From positions 7,743,415 to 7,807,414 of the forward strand of contig NZ_CP075691.1 of the NCBI RefSeq assembly GCF_020026305.1: a stretch of 64,000 bases of DNA, given 5' to 3'. Position 1 is the stretch's first letter, and each line of letters opens with the position of its first letter. This DNA is from Streptomyces sp. 135 (lineage in GTDB: Bacteria > Actinomycetota > Actinomycetes > Streptomycetales > Streptomycetaceae). The position numbers and the translations under genes were made by a program. A model generated the notes under the pieces. That model ran no database searches and was not told the origin of the DNA. It worked only from the letters and a program-made list of their open reading frames with translations. Positions 27,458 through 35,304 of the stretch are shown here, in pieces.

Positions 27458-27871
27458 CTACCGCGCGAGACGTACGTGGATGGTCTTGCCCGGCCCGGGG
27501 CCTTGGGTGATGTCCACGCTGCGGGTGAGGCGGCGGATCATGGGCCATCCGAAGCCGCCCGTACCGCCGTTGAGGTCCGGGGTGCGCTCGCGCGGTGGGG
27601 CCGGCGCGGGGTCGCTGATGGCGACGTGCACGGTGTCGGCGTCGGCGCGGAGCTCCAGGGTGAAGCGGCCTCCGCCGTGACGCAGTGCGTTGGTGGCGAG
27701 TTCCGAGACCACCAGGGCGAGGGTCTCCTCCGCCTTCGCGCTCGGGGCCGGATCGAGGCTCCGGGCGAAGGCGCGGGCCGCGTCGCGGGCGAGCGGGATG
27801 CCGCAGGGGCTGTCGGCTGCCAGTAGGACAGGGCGCGTGAGGGAATCGAAGTGTGTCTGCGTCTCGCTCAT
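27458..27871 (-). CDS. Anti-sigma-factor-type ATP-binding protein (RsbW-like HATPase)
   Basis: A 137-residue single HATPase_c domain from ATG 27871 (MSETQ). The N box is VVSELATNALRHG, the G1 box is ISDPAP and the G2 box is GGFGWPMI. Such stand-alone proteins are numerous in Streptomyces. They act as serine kinases or anti-sigma/anti-anti-sigma switch partners. No sigma factor or antagonist gene adjoins it, so its partner is unknown. It is convergent with the prephenate dehydrogenase gene 70 bases away. Confidence 0.88.
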   Translation of the reverse strand: MSETQTHFDSLTRPVLLAADSPCGIPLARDAARAFARSLDPAPSAKAEETLALVVSELATNALRHGGGRFTLELRADADTVHVAISDPAPAPPRERTPDLNGGTGGFGWPMIRRLTRSVDITQGPGPGKTIHVRLAR

Positions 27872-28130
27872 GCGTCGAACACCCACCTGGTCGGCTGGAC
27901 CGCTGGGTCTGCCTTGTGCCCGCTGATCTCGACTTCAACCAGGCAGGCGGGTGTCGAGAGCCGGGAGTAGATTACCAGGCCCCCGCACCGAAGGAAAACT
28001 ATACTGGCGGGAGTAGACATGGTGACTTGTCAGGGCTAGTGTTTCCTCCGTAGCCAAGAAGTCGAAGACATGCAGCAAGCAGTACGAACGGTTGAACGAA
28101 AGAGATAAGGAGCAGACGCCATCAGGATCG

Positions 28131-28158
28131 CCCGGGCGGAAGGAACATCCCGCCCGGG
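28131..28158 (+). terminator. Hairpin 1 upstream of the MerR gene
   Basis: CCCGGGCGG (28131-28139) pairs exactly with CCGCCCGGG (28150-28158) across a 10-base loop. Confidence 0.55.
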
Positions 28159-28255
28159 TACCGAAGGCCCCGGTAGGCAGGTGGTCTCCGGTCACGCATC
28201 CGCGATCCCCCGCCGCGCTTCGTCTTCCCCCGGGCGAAGGGCAGCGAAAACAAAG

Positions 28256-28275
28256 GCCGACTGAGAAGAGTCGGC
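28256..28275 (+). other. Hairpin 2 upstream of the MerR gene
   Basis: GCCGACT pairs exactly with AGTCGGC across the six-base loop GAGAAG. It is a short stem between two stronger hairpins. Confidence 0.5.
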
Positions 28276-28293
28276 AGGTGGTGTCGGACAGTC

Positions 28294-28326
28294 GGGGCCC
28301 GGGTGCCAGTGCGGCGCCCGGGCCCC
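28294..28326 (+). terminator. Hairpin 3 just before the MerR ribosome-binding site
   Basis: GGGGCCCGGG pairs exactly with CCCGGGCCCC, and the stem can extend inward by GCC/GGC across one wobble. It ends 14 bases before AAGGAGG (28340-28346). It would terminate or attenuate read-through into the regulator gene. Confidence 0.6.
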
Positions 28327-28351
28327 TCGGCGCGTGCCATAAGGAGGTTCC

Positions 28352-28687
28352 GTGGACCCTGCCAGTCCCCGCCCCGTCGACCATCTCGATGACGACGACT
28401 ACCCGGCGTACACCATGGGCCGGGCCGCCGACATGCTCGGCATCACGCCCGCCTTCCTCCGGGCGCTGGGCGAACACCGCCTGATCACCCCGCTGCGCTC
28501 CAAAGGCGGTCACCGCCGCTACTCCCGGTACCAGCTGCGCATCGCCGCCCGGGCCCGGGAACTCGTCGACCAGGGCACCCCCATCGAAGCCGCGTGCCGC
28601 ATCATCATCCTCGAAGACCAACTCGAAGAGGCCCGCCGCATCAACGAACGGCACCGCGACCACCAGCAGCAGGACAGCTCGGCATGA
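28352..28687 (+). CDS. MerR-family transcriptional regulator
   Basis: A 111-residue protein from GTG 28352 with a strong AAGGAGG site six bases upstream. The N-terminal winged helix is typical: TMGRAADMLGITPAFLRALG, then RSKGGHRRYSRYQL. The remainder is a short helical dimerisation segment (LEDQLEEARRINERH). No ligand-binding domain or cysteine metal site follows, so it resembles the small HspR/BldC-like group rather than metal or drug sensors. It sits alone on the plus strand after a long hairpin-rich leader, which may control it post-transcriptionally. Confidence 0.88.
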   Translation: MDPASPRPVDHLDDDDYPAYTMGRAADMLGITPAFLRALGEHRLITPLRSKGGHRRYSRYQLRIAARARELVDQGTPIEAACRIIILEDQLEEARRINERHRDHQQQDSSA

Positions 28688-28869
28688 GGCGCGGCCACCG
28701 CCGGTGGCCGGCGATCGGGCGGTGACCGGCTCTGTGCTGCAGACCGTAGGCGCGTCCACCGCGCATCGCCAGGGCGCGGCACTGTCCGGTCGTCGCAAGG
28801 CCCGCGCATCGACGCACGCACAAGCACGGGCGACACGCAGCTACCGCGGCCTCGGCAGGCTGCCGCCCG

Positions 28870-29235
28870 TCATCCTCCTTGCGCCTTGATGTGCTCGACG
28901 ACCGCGTCGAATTCCTTGGCCGGCGAGAAGTCGATGTACTCGCAGTCCTCGAGAGCCAGGGGGGCGTGGCCGGGCGGCCAGTAAAAGGCCTCGCCCGCTT
29001 CATACGTCTCCTCGCCGTCCGGCGTACGCATCTTCAGGCGTCCCTTGAAGAGATAGCCCCAGTGCGGGCACGGGCAGAGGTCACCGGCCAGGCCCTTGAG
29101 AGCCGGCCCCATGTCGGTGCCTGCGGGAAACTTCACGAAGGCGACGGACATGTCTCCGCCGACGTCTTGGACACGCAACTCCACCTCGCCGTCCTTGATG
29201 GCGACAGGAGTGTCGTTCCGCTTGATCGCTGTCAT
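28870..29235 (-). CDS. Single-domain cupin protein
   Basis: A 121-residue protein whose central region has the beta-barrel pattern of the cupin fold: CPHWGYLFKGRLKMRT and EETYEAGEAFYWPPGH. It has one His in each conserved motif but is poor in the usual metal-ligand set, so enzymatic activity is uncertain. Start ATG 29235. Its neighbours give no pathway. Small cupins like this often bind or sense a small molecule, but the function is unknown. Confidence 0.8.
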   Translation of the reverse strand: MTAIKRNDTPVAIKDGEVELRVQDVGGDMSVAFVKFPAGTDMGPALKGLAGDLCPCPHWGYLFKGRLKMRTPDGEETYEAGEAFYWPPGHAPLALEDCEYIDFSPAKEFDAVVEHIKAQGG

Positions 29236-29368
29236 GGCTCCTCCACGATCACCTAGGGAGGGAATACGGAGGGATCACCCGAAAACACTGGGAAGACTCC
29301 CTCCTCTCCAGCCTGGACCCGGAGAGCACGAGGCGCGACGTGGGGTCGTCGCATGCCGAAGCACATAT

Positions 29369-30472
29369 TCACCAGCTGATCCCGGCCGCCACCGGCAGGT
29401 GGTCGCTGCCCGTGGCCGGGAGCACCCACGAACTCTCCGGTTCCACGCCGCGGACCAGGATCTGGTCGATCCGCGCCACCGGGAACTTCGCCGGCCAGCT
29501 GAAGCCGAAGCCGTCCCCGGCCTCCTCCTGGACCGAGACCAACCGCGAGGTGAGGCCGTCGAGCGCACGGTCGTCCGTGGTGCCGTTCAGGTCGCCGAGC
29601 AGCACCACCCGCTCGTTCGCCTCGGCGGCGACCGCCTGCGCGAGCGCCTTGGCGTTGCGGTCCCGGGTCCCCGTCCCGAAGCCGCTCCCGGGAAGCACGC
29701 GCACGGACCCCAGGTGGGCCACATACACCGCGAGCGGACCCCGGTCCGTGGCCACCGTGGTGCGCAGGGCCCGGACGTCCGCCAGTACGGCGTCGGCCGG
29801 CTTGGTGGCCGCCAGAGGCCCGACGTCCTGCCTGATGTCGACCGGCTCGGTGTCCGACAGCGGCAGCTTGCTCCAGAGCCCGACCGTGCCCAGCACCGTG
29901 TGGTGCGGGTACGCCTTCGCCAGGGCCTTCTCGTACAGCGGCTTCGCCTGCGCGGTGATCTCCTCCAGGGCCAGTACGTCCGCCCCGGAGGCGGCCAGGT
30001 CGCGGGCGGTGCCGACCGGGTCGGGGTTGTCGGCGCCGACGTTGTGACCGACCACGGTGAGGTCACCGGCCGAGCGGGACTTGTCGCCGAGCAGCCCGCC
30101 GAAAAGGCTCAGCCACACCACGGCCGGCAGCAGCAGCGCGACCACCGCCGAGGCGGAGCGGCGCCACAGCCCCCCGGCCAGCAGCACCGGGACGAACAGG
30201 CCGAACCACGGCAGGAACGTCTCCGCCAGGCTGCCGAGGCCGCCCCGGTCGGTGATCCGCGCGTGCAGCAGCATGACCAGGCCCAGCGACAGCGCCAGTA
30301 CCGCGAGCAGCGGTCCGCGCGTCCACGGCCCCGGCCGGAGGCCGGACGCGCACGCGCGGCGTAGGCCCGCGCGCCAGGCACCGGAGCGGGTTTCCCGGCG
30401 GTCCGGCTCACGCGGGCCGGTCTCCGCCGTGTCCACCCGCACCATCGTCTGTTCTCGCCCATCGCCGGTCAC
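29369..30472 (-). CDS. vanJ: VanJ-like membrane phosphoesterase (endonuclease/exonuclease/phosphatase fold)
   Basis: The N-terminal part has a basic stretch and three hydrophobic helices (LLAVLALSLGLVMLL, FLPWFGLFVPVLLA, SAVVALLLPAVVWL). An exo/endonuclease/phosphatase domain follows with NVGADNPDP, ALEEI, GDLNGTTDDRA and GSDHLPV, the metal and catalytic motifs. The topology places the catalytic domain outside the membrane. VanJ of S. coelicolor confers teicoplanin resistance and is thought to act on the undecaprenyl lipid carrier. Start GTG 30472 overlaps the vanY stop (GTGA) and has GAGGA seven bases upstream (367 residues); ATG 30445 is the alternative. It is co-transcribed with vanY and divergent from vanRS. 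Confidence 0.87.
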   Translation of the reverse strand: MTGDGREQTMVRVDTAETGPREPDRRETRSGAWRAGLRRACASGLRPGPWTRGPLLAVLALSLGLVMLLHARITDRGGLGSLAETFLPWFGLFVPVLLAGGLWRRSASAVVALLLPAVVWLSLFGGLLGDKSRSAGDLTVVGHNVGADNPDPVGTARDLAASGADVLALEEITAQAKPLYEKALAKAYPHHTVLGTVGLWSKLPLSDTEPVDIRQDVGPLAATKPADAVLADVRALRTTVATDRGPLAVYVAHLGSVRVLPGSGFGTGTRDRNAKALAQAVAAEANERVVLLGDLNGTTDDRALDGLTSRLVSVQEEAGDGFGFSWPAKFPVARIDQILVRGVEPESSWVLPATGSDHLPVAAGISW

Positions 30473-31122
30473 TGCTGCATCCTCGGGTCCTCGGTGGGGT
30501 CGGCATAGATCCGCGGGCAGCCGTGGCCGATCGCCTCGGAGCGCAGTTCGTAGTGCCAGGGTTCGTTCTCGTAGATCTGGCACAGGCCGTAGTCGGCGCC
30601 GTGCCGGGACAGCCAAGCCGTCGCCTGCGAGCGCCCGATGTCGACCGCGTCCCCCGACACGTGAGGAGACGTCGCCGCGGTGGCCACCCATCGGGCGGCC
30701 TCGTCCTTGGACCCGTACCTGGCCACGGCCTCGCGAAGAAGCCGGTCCTGGTACGCGGGGGAACGCCAGCCGCTGTTGACGGAGAACTCGACCCCGTCGC
30801 CCGCGGCGGCCTTCGCCGCCCGGCGCAGAGCCTTGAGCAGCCCCGGATCGAGCTCGGCGACGGCCGGAACCGAGTCGTCGAAGACCGTCGTGCCGTCGGG
30901 GACGACACCGTCGGCCTCGTCGGGTGCCCCACGGGGCTCGCCGGGGGACGCATGCGGTGACGCGGCCAGGGAGGCCGAGGTGGACGAGGACTTCGGCAGC
31001 TGGTGGCCGAGGGCCGCGGCGATCACCACTGTGATCACCGCCGCGGCGGTGATCAGGCCGGCCACCACGAGCCACCGGATCCGCCGGGCCGTGGTGCGCG
31101 CTGATGGCCGGGTTCGATGCAT
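30469..31122 (-). CDS. vanY: M15-family D-alanyl-D-alanine carboxypeptidase, membrane-anchored (VanY-type)
   Basis: A 217-residue protein from ATG 31122; TTG 31134 is in frame. Residues of about 17-40 form a signal anchor (WLVVAGLITAAAVITVVIAAAL). A Ser-rich spacer is followed by the VanY domain: FSVNSGWRSPAYQD, the zinc motif SPHVSGDAVDI and PWHYE. It would trim the terminal D-Ala from the peptidoglycan stem outside the membrane, removing the glycopeptide target. It overlaps vanJ by four bases and is divergent from vanR, so induction by VanRS is likely. Single-domain M15 enzymes also serve general wall turnover, so a role in resistance is inferred from context. Confidence 0.87.
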   Translation of the reverse strand: MHRTRPSARTTARRIRWLVVAGLITAAAVITVVIAAALGHQLPKSSSTSASLAASPHASPGEPRGAPDEADGVVPDGTTVFDDSVPAVAELDPGLLKALRRAAKAAAGDGVEFSVNSGWRSPAYQDRLLREAVARYGSKDEAARWVATAATSPHVSGDAVDIGRSQATAWLSRHGADYGLCQIYENEPWHYELRSEAIGHGCPRIYADPTEDPRMQQ

Positions 31123-31154
31123 ACCATCAGCCAAGGCGGCGCCATGTTGCCCGC

Positions 31155-31187
31155 GCGTATGCGGTTTTCGATATGCAGACGATATGC
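31155..31187. promoter_or_regulatory. Direct repeats in the vanY-vanR divergent promoter
   Basis: GATATGC occurs at 31170-31176 and 31181-31187, exactly 11 bp (one helical turn) apart, and a related GCGTATGC lies at 31155-31162. The spacing on one face of the helix is what a response-regulator dimer prefers. The whole divergent space is only 86 bases, so one site could serve both directions. Confidence 0.55.
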
Positions 31188-31208
31188 GCGGCCTCGTAGC
31201 CTCGGAGC

Positions 31209-31904
31209 ATGCGAGTGCTGATCGTCGAGGACGAGCCCTACATGGCAGAGGCCATCCGCGACGGCCTGCGCCTGGAAGCGATCGCGGCGGACATCGCGGG
31301 CAGCGGCGACACCGCTCTGGAGCTGCTGAGCGTCAACACCTACGACATCGCGGTCCTCGACCGCGACATCCCCGGACCGTCCGGCGACGAGATCGCCCGA
31401 CGCATCGTGGCCTCAGGCAGCGGCATGCCGATCCTCATGCTCACCGCGGCCGACCGTCTCGACGACAAGGCGACCGGCTTCGAACTCGGCGCGGACGACT
31501 ACCTCACGAAGCCCTTCGAACTCCAAGAGCTCGTGATGAGGCTCAGGGCACTCGACCGCAGACGCGCCCACAACAGGCCTCCCGTACGGGAGATCGAGGG
31601 GCTGCGGGTGGATCCGTTCCGCAGAGAGGTGTACCGGGACGGCCGCTATGTCGCACTGACCAGGAAGCAGTTCGCCGTGCTCGAAGTCCTCGCCGCCGCC
31701 GAGGGCGGTGTCGTCAGCGCCGAGGAACTCCTGGAACGCGCGTGGGACGAGAACGCCGATCCGTTCACCAACGCCGTGCGCATCACCGTCTCGGCGCTGC
31801 GCAAACGGCTCGGCGAACCCTGGATCATCGCCACGGTGCCAGGTGTCGGCTACCGCATCGACACCCCACCCCGGGCCGGACGCGCGGGAGCGGACCGTGG
31901 ATAG
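31209..31904 (+). CDS. vanR: Response regulator, OmpR/PhoB class, VanR-like
   Basis: A 231-residue protein. The receiver domain begins MRVLIVEDEPYMAEAIRDGL with the acidic pair, the phospho-acceptor D51 in AVLDRDIPGP and the conserved Lys in YLTKPFEL. The C-terminal winged helix includes FAVLEVLAAAEGGVVSAEEL and VRITVSALRKRLG. The whole sequence matches my memory of S. coelicolor VanR closely, down to the DRRRAH linker. Together with the overlapping kinase it should sense a glycopeptide or cell-wall signal and drive vanY-vanJ. No vanHAX genes are in the window. Confidence 0.93.
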   Translation: MRVLIVEDEPYMAEAIRDGLRLEAIAADIAGSGDTALELLSVNTYDIAVLDRDIPGPSGDEIARRIVASGSGMPILMLTAADRLDDKATGFELGADDYLTKPFELQELVMRLRALDRRRAHNRPPVREIEGLRVDPFRREVYRDGRYVALTRKQFAVLEVLAAAEGGVVSAEELLERAWDENADPFTNAVRITVSALRKRLGEPWIIATVPGVGYRIDTPPRAGRAGADRG

Positions 31905-32997
31905 GGTGCCCGGGCTGAGCGTTCGCCTCAAACTCACCTTCAGCTACGCCGCGTTCGTCATGCTCGCCGGTGTCCTGCTGCTCGCGGCCGGGTGGGTGTT
32001 CCTGACACGTGTGACCCACGTCGGGCTCGTCTTCGAGCCCCGCTACCGTCTCCCCGTCCTGCGCGCCTTCGCTCCGATCGCAGCCGCCGTACTGGGATTC
32101 CTGCTGGTGTTCGGCCTCCTGGGAGGGTGGCTTCTCGCCGGCCGCATGCTCGCGCCCCTGACCCGCATCACCCAAGCCACCCGCATGGCCACGAGCGAAT
32201 CGCTCTCCCACCGGATCCGGCTGCCCGGCCGGCAGGACGAGTTCCGCGAACTCGCCGACGCCTTCGACGCGATGCTCGCCCGGCTGGAGACACACGTCGC
32301 CGAACAGCGGAGATTCGCCACCAACGCCTCGCACGAGCTGCGCACCCCGCTGGCCGTCTCGAAGACCCTTCTCGACGTGGCGCGCTCCGATCCGAACAGC
32401 GACACCCGCGCACTCATCGACCGCCTCCACGCCGTCAACACCCGGGCGATCGACCTCACCGAGGCACTGCTCCTGCTCAGCCGTGCCGACCAGCGGTCCT
32501 TCCCCCGAGAACCCGTCGATCTGTCCCTGCTCGCGGAGGAGGCCACCGAGACGCTCCTCGCCCTCGCAGAGAAGCATGGCGTCACCATAGAGACCGACGG
32601 CGAGCTCACCCCCACGATCGGATCGCCGACGCTCCTGCTGCAACTGACCACGAACCTCGTGCACAACGCGATCGTCCACAACCTCCGCGGCCAGGGCACC
32701 GTGTGGGTCAAGACCGCCGCCCGCCCCAGGACCGTGGTGCTCACCGTCGAGAACACCGGCGAGCCGGTCACCGCGGAGCTGGCCTCGACACTCACCGAAC
32801 CGTTCCGGCGCGGCACCGAACGCGTACGCACCGACCACGCGGGCGTCGGCCTCGGCCTGGCCATCGTCAAGACCATCACCGAGGCACACGACGGCACCCT
32901 CACCCTCACCCCGCGCCCGGCCGGCGGCCTCCACATCACCGTGGAGCTCCCTGGAAAGGTGGAACTACCTGCAAAAGTGCAGCTGCCTGTAAAATAG
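31897..32997 (+). CDS. vanS: Sensor histidine kinase, VanS-like
   Basis: Start GTG 31897 overlaps the vanR stop by eight bases, so the pair is translationally coupled. The 366-residue protein has two membrane helices near residues 10-35 and 55-85 with only a short extracytoplasmic loop, as in S. coelicolor VanS. A HAMP segment, the phospho-acceptor H146 in NASHELRTPL, the N box VHNAIVHN and the G box VGLGLAIVK follow. The last 18 residues are three six-residue repeats, VELPGK, VELPAK and VQLPVK, encoded by three 18-base units with unusually AT-rich codons. That tail is not part of the kinase fold and may be a recent expansion. Confidence 0.92.
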   Translation: MDRVPGLSVRLKLTFSYAAFVMLAGVLLLAAGWVFLTRVTHVGLVFEPRYRLPVLRAFAPIAAAVLGFLLVFGLLGGWLLAGRMLAPLTRITQATRMATSESLSHRIRLPGRQDEFRELADAFDAMLARLETHVAEQRRFATNASHELRTPLAVSKTLLDVARSDPNSDTRALIDRLHAVNTRAIDLTEALLLLSRADQRSFPREPVDLSLLAEEATETLLALAEKHGVTIETDGELTPTIGSPTLLLQLTTNLVHNAIVHNLRGQGTVWVKTAARPRTVVLTVENTGEPVTAELASTLTEPFRRGTERVRTDHAGVGLGLAIVKTITEAHDGTLTLTPRPAGGLHITVELPGKVELPAKVQLPVK

Positions 32998-33043
32998 GGG
33001 CAAATTACGTAAGCGAGCGCTTTGCGGCCGAAAGAGGTACGCA

Positions 33044-33475
33044 ATGGATCTATGGCTGCTCTGGCTGATCGTCGCGGCCGTGCTGGCCGCGGCCGAGATC
33101 TTCACCCTCACCGCCGCGCTCGGCATGCTGAGCGTCGCCGCACTGGTCACGGCGGTGGGCGCCGCGATCGGACTCCCGCTTCCCTTCCAGCTCCTGGTGT
33201 TCGCCCTTGTCGCCACCATCACCCTGCTCTTCGTACGCCCCCTCGCGGTACGGCACGTGCTCCAGCCCCAGGCGGCGCGCTTCGGCATAGACGCCCTGGT
33301 CGGCAGGGCCGCCTACGTCGTCTCCGAGGTGTCGGGACTGGGCGGCAGGGTGCGGATCGACGGTGAGGAGTGGACCGCCCGCGCCTACGACGAGACGCTG
33401 GTGATCCCTCCGGGGAAGACCGTGGACGTCGTAGAGATCAGCGGGACCACCGCGTTCGTCTACCCCCGGGACTGA
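33044..33475 (+). CDS. NfeD-like membrane protein
   Basis: A 143-residue protein. Three hydrophobic segments occupy residues 1-75 (LLWLIVAAVLAAAEIFTL and others), and a soluble OB-fold-like domain follows (LVGRAAYVVSEVSGLGGRVRIDGEEW ends the first strands). This is the short NfeD form that partners SPFH proteins. The SPFH gene starts five bases after this stop, the usual pairing, so the two probably form a membrane-microdomain complex. The start is ATG 33044 with a purine-rich upstream region. Confidence 0.9.
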   Translation: MDLWLLWLIVAAVLAAAEIFTLTAALGMLSVAALVTAVGAAIGLPLPFQLLVFALVATITLLFVRPLAVRHVLQPQAARFGIDALVGRAAYVVSEVSGLGGRVRIDGEEWTARAYDETLVIPPGKTVDVVEISGTTAFVYPRD

Positions 33476-33479
33476 GATC

Positions 33480-34517
33480 ATGGAAGCCTCCGCGTTTCTT
33501 GTCGCCGGCCTGATCATCGCGTTGATCGCGCTCTTCACCGTGGTAAGGGCGGTGCGCATCGTCCCCCAGGCTCGCGCCCGCAACGTCGAGCGCCTCGGCC
33601 GTTATCACCGCACTCTGAATCCCGGCCTCAACCTCGTCATCCCTTACATCGACCGCGTCCACCCGGTGATCGACCTGCGGGAGCAGGTCGTCTCCTTCAA
33701 GCCGCAGCCGGTGATCACCGAGGACAACCTGGTCGTCGAGATCGACACCGTCCTGTACTTCCAGGTCACCGACCCGCGAGCCGCCTTCTACGAGATCGCG
33801 AACTTCCTCCAGGCCGTCGAGCAACTGACCGTCACCACCTTGCGCAACGTCGTCGGCTCCATGGACCTGGAGAAGACGCTCACCTCGCGGGACACCATCA
33901 ACAGCCAGCTCCGCGGCGTCCTGGACGAAGCCACCGGCAAGTGGGGACTGCGCGTCAACCGGGTGGAGATCAAGGCCATCGACCCGCCGCAGACCATCAA
34001 GGACGCGATGCAGAAGCAGATGCGGGCCGAACGGGACAAGCGGGCCGCGATCCTCGGGGCCGAGGGGCAGCGCCAGTCGCAGATCCTCACCGCCGAGGGC
34101 GACAAGCAGGCCGCCGTCCTGCGCGCGGAGGGCAACCGCACCGCCGCCATCCTCCAGGCCGAGGGCCAGTCGCGGGCCATCGACGAGGTGTTCCAGGCGG
34201 TGCACCGCAATGACCCCGACCCGAAGCTGCTCGCCTACCAGTACCTCCAGGCCCTGCCGCAGCTCGCGCAAGGTACGGGGAACAACTTCTGGGTGATCCC
34301 CAGCGAGATCACCTCCGCCTTCCAGGGCGTGGCCCGGGCCTTCAAGGAGGACCTGCCCAGGTCACCGGCCACCCGCGAGAAGCCCGCCGACGACATGGCC
34401 GCCCGGGCCGCCGACGACACGGCGCAGGCCGCAGAAGCGGCTGCCGAGGCCGTCGCCGACGCGGCCAAGGCCGATGGCACGGCTACCGGCGCGCTCCCGT
34501 CCGAGCCGCCTCGCTGA
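33480..34517 (+). CDS. SPFH/band-7 domain protein (stomatin/slipin-like)
   Basis: A 345-residue protein. One N-terminal membrane helix (LVAGLIIALIALFTVVRAV) is followed by the SPFH domain (VPQARARNVERLGRYHRTL, GLNLVIPYIDRVHPVIDLR). A long Ala/Glu/Gln coiled coil follows (AERDKRAAILGAEGQRQSQ and onward). The last 60 residues are Ala-rich and acidic and may be disordered. With NfeD it is expected to oligomerise on the inner membrane face and organise lipid domains or act with proteases. The spacing of four bases from NfeD indicates one operon. Confidence 0.93.
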   Translation: MEASAFLVAGLIIALIALFTVVRAVRIVPQARARNVERLGRYHRTLNPGLNLVIPYIDRVHPVIDLREQVVSFKPQPVITEDNLVVEIDTVLYFQVTDPRAAFYEIANFLQAVEQLTVTTLRNVVGSMDLEKTLTSRDTINSQLRGVLDEATGKWGLRVNRVEIKAIDPPQTIKDAMQKQMRAERDKRAAILGAEGQRQSQILTAEGDKQAAVLRAEGNRTAAILQAEGQSRAIDEVFQAVHRNDPDPKLLAYQYLQALPQLAQGTGNNFWVIPSEITSAFQGVARAFKEDLPRSPATREKPADDMAARAADDTAQAAEAAAEAVADAAKADGTATGALPSEPPR

Positions 34518-34576
34518 CGCGCGGCCCGGCGTGGGTGATCCCCCGGCGGTCCGTGCGTCCGGCATCCGCCGCTCCG

Positions 34577-35194
34577 TCAGCCGGCCAGGCTCTCCGCCAG
34601 CAGGAGCCCGCCGATGCCCATCATCATCGCGCCGGAGGCCCGGCTGACGGCCAGGGCCGCCGAGGGCCGGGTCTTCAGTACGGTGCGGGCGAGCACGCCG
34701 ACGGCGAGGTAGACGACGGCGCACGCGGTCAGGTGCACCGTGCTCAGCAGCCCGGTCTGCGCGGCGACCGGCCAGCCCGTTGCAGGGTCGAGGAACTGCG
34801 GGAACAGCGAGAAGTACAGCAGCAGCGCCTTAGGGTTCAGGCCGCTGATACTCGCGCCCCTGAGCACGGTCTGCGTGCGCGAGGCGCTCACCGTCCCCCC
34901 GGCGGTCGCTGGAGCGGCCGGCTGTCGCAGCACGCCCCAACCCAGCCACAGCAGGTATCCGGCGCCGGCGACGGTGAGCGTCGTGAGGACGGCCGGCGAA
35001 TTCGCCACGATCACCGCCAGGCCCGCGACGGCCAGGAGCGCGTACGCCGCGTGTCCAGTGATCAGCCCCGCGACCGCGGGGACGACCGAACGGTCCCGCA
35101 GGCCCGCCGAGATCGCATAGGCCCAGTCCGCGCCGGGCGTGAACACCAGCAGAAGATCCACTGCCACGAAGGCTGCCAGTGTCGTTGCGTCCAT
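34577..35194 (-). CDS. LysE-family amino-acid exporter
   Basis: A 205-residue protein with about six hydrophobic helices and the family start pattern LLLVFTPGADWAYAISAGLR plus LNPKALLLYFSLFPQF. LysE/RhtB proteins export amino acids or related metabolites across the membrane. It is divergent from an AsnC/Lrp regulator 110 bases away, the classic exporter-regulator arrangement. The regulator therefore probably senses an amino acid and induces export. Confidence 0.93.
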   Translation of the reverse strand: MDATTLAAFVAVDLLLVFTPGADWAYAISAGLRDRSVVPAVAGLITGHAAYALLAVAGLAVIVANSPAVLTTLTVAGAGYLLWLGWGVLRQPAAPATAGGTVSASRTQTVLRGASISGLNPKALLLYFSLFPQFLDPATGWPVAAQTGLLSTVHLTACAVVYLAVGVLARTVLKTRPSAALAVSRASGAMMMGIGGLLLAESLAG

Positions 35195-35290
35195 GGGGCG
35201 TTCCCTCTCACGTGCCGTGTACGCGAGGAAGGTTAGGCCGGATCCGACAGAAGGTGTTCCCTCATTTACCCCATGATCGCGCGTGGTGAG

Positions 35291-35304
35291 GGAGAATCTT
35301 CTCC
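35291..35304. promoter_or_regulatory. Palindrome abutting the asnC start codon
   Basis: GGAGAATCTTCTCC is a perfect palindrome with a two-base centre and covers the ribosome-binding site up to ATG 35305. An overlapping nine-base arm (35293-35301) is also the reverse complement of 35322-35330 inside the gene. This is a candidate autoregulatory operator or start-codon-sequestering hairpin. Confidence 0.45.

Larger units (their letters stand above)
27872..28351. other. 480-bp gene-free region with three hairpins
   Basis: This lies between the divergent anti-sigma-type gene and the merR-type gene. No open frame is convincing. The direct repeat GGGAGTAGA occurs at 27963 and 28009. Three perfect stem-loops follow in series (28131-28158, 28256-28275, 28294-28326), the last ending 14 bases before the Shine-Dalgarno site of the MerR gene. 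This could be a structured leader or attenuator, or a small RNA with its terminator. Confidence 0.55.

Noticed and set aside
28092..28484. 130-residue plus-strand frame overlapping the MerR gene start
   Set aside because: Pro/Arg/Ser-rich with no codon bias, and it runs through three hairpins; the MerR gene has the strong ribosome-binding site.
30473..31075. N-terminal extension of the vanJ frame
   Set aside because: It is antisense-like Arg/Gly/Pro sequence overlapping vanY in another frame. GTG 30472, with a good ribosome site and GTGA overlap, is the credible start.
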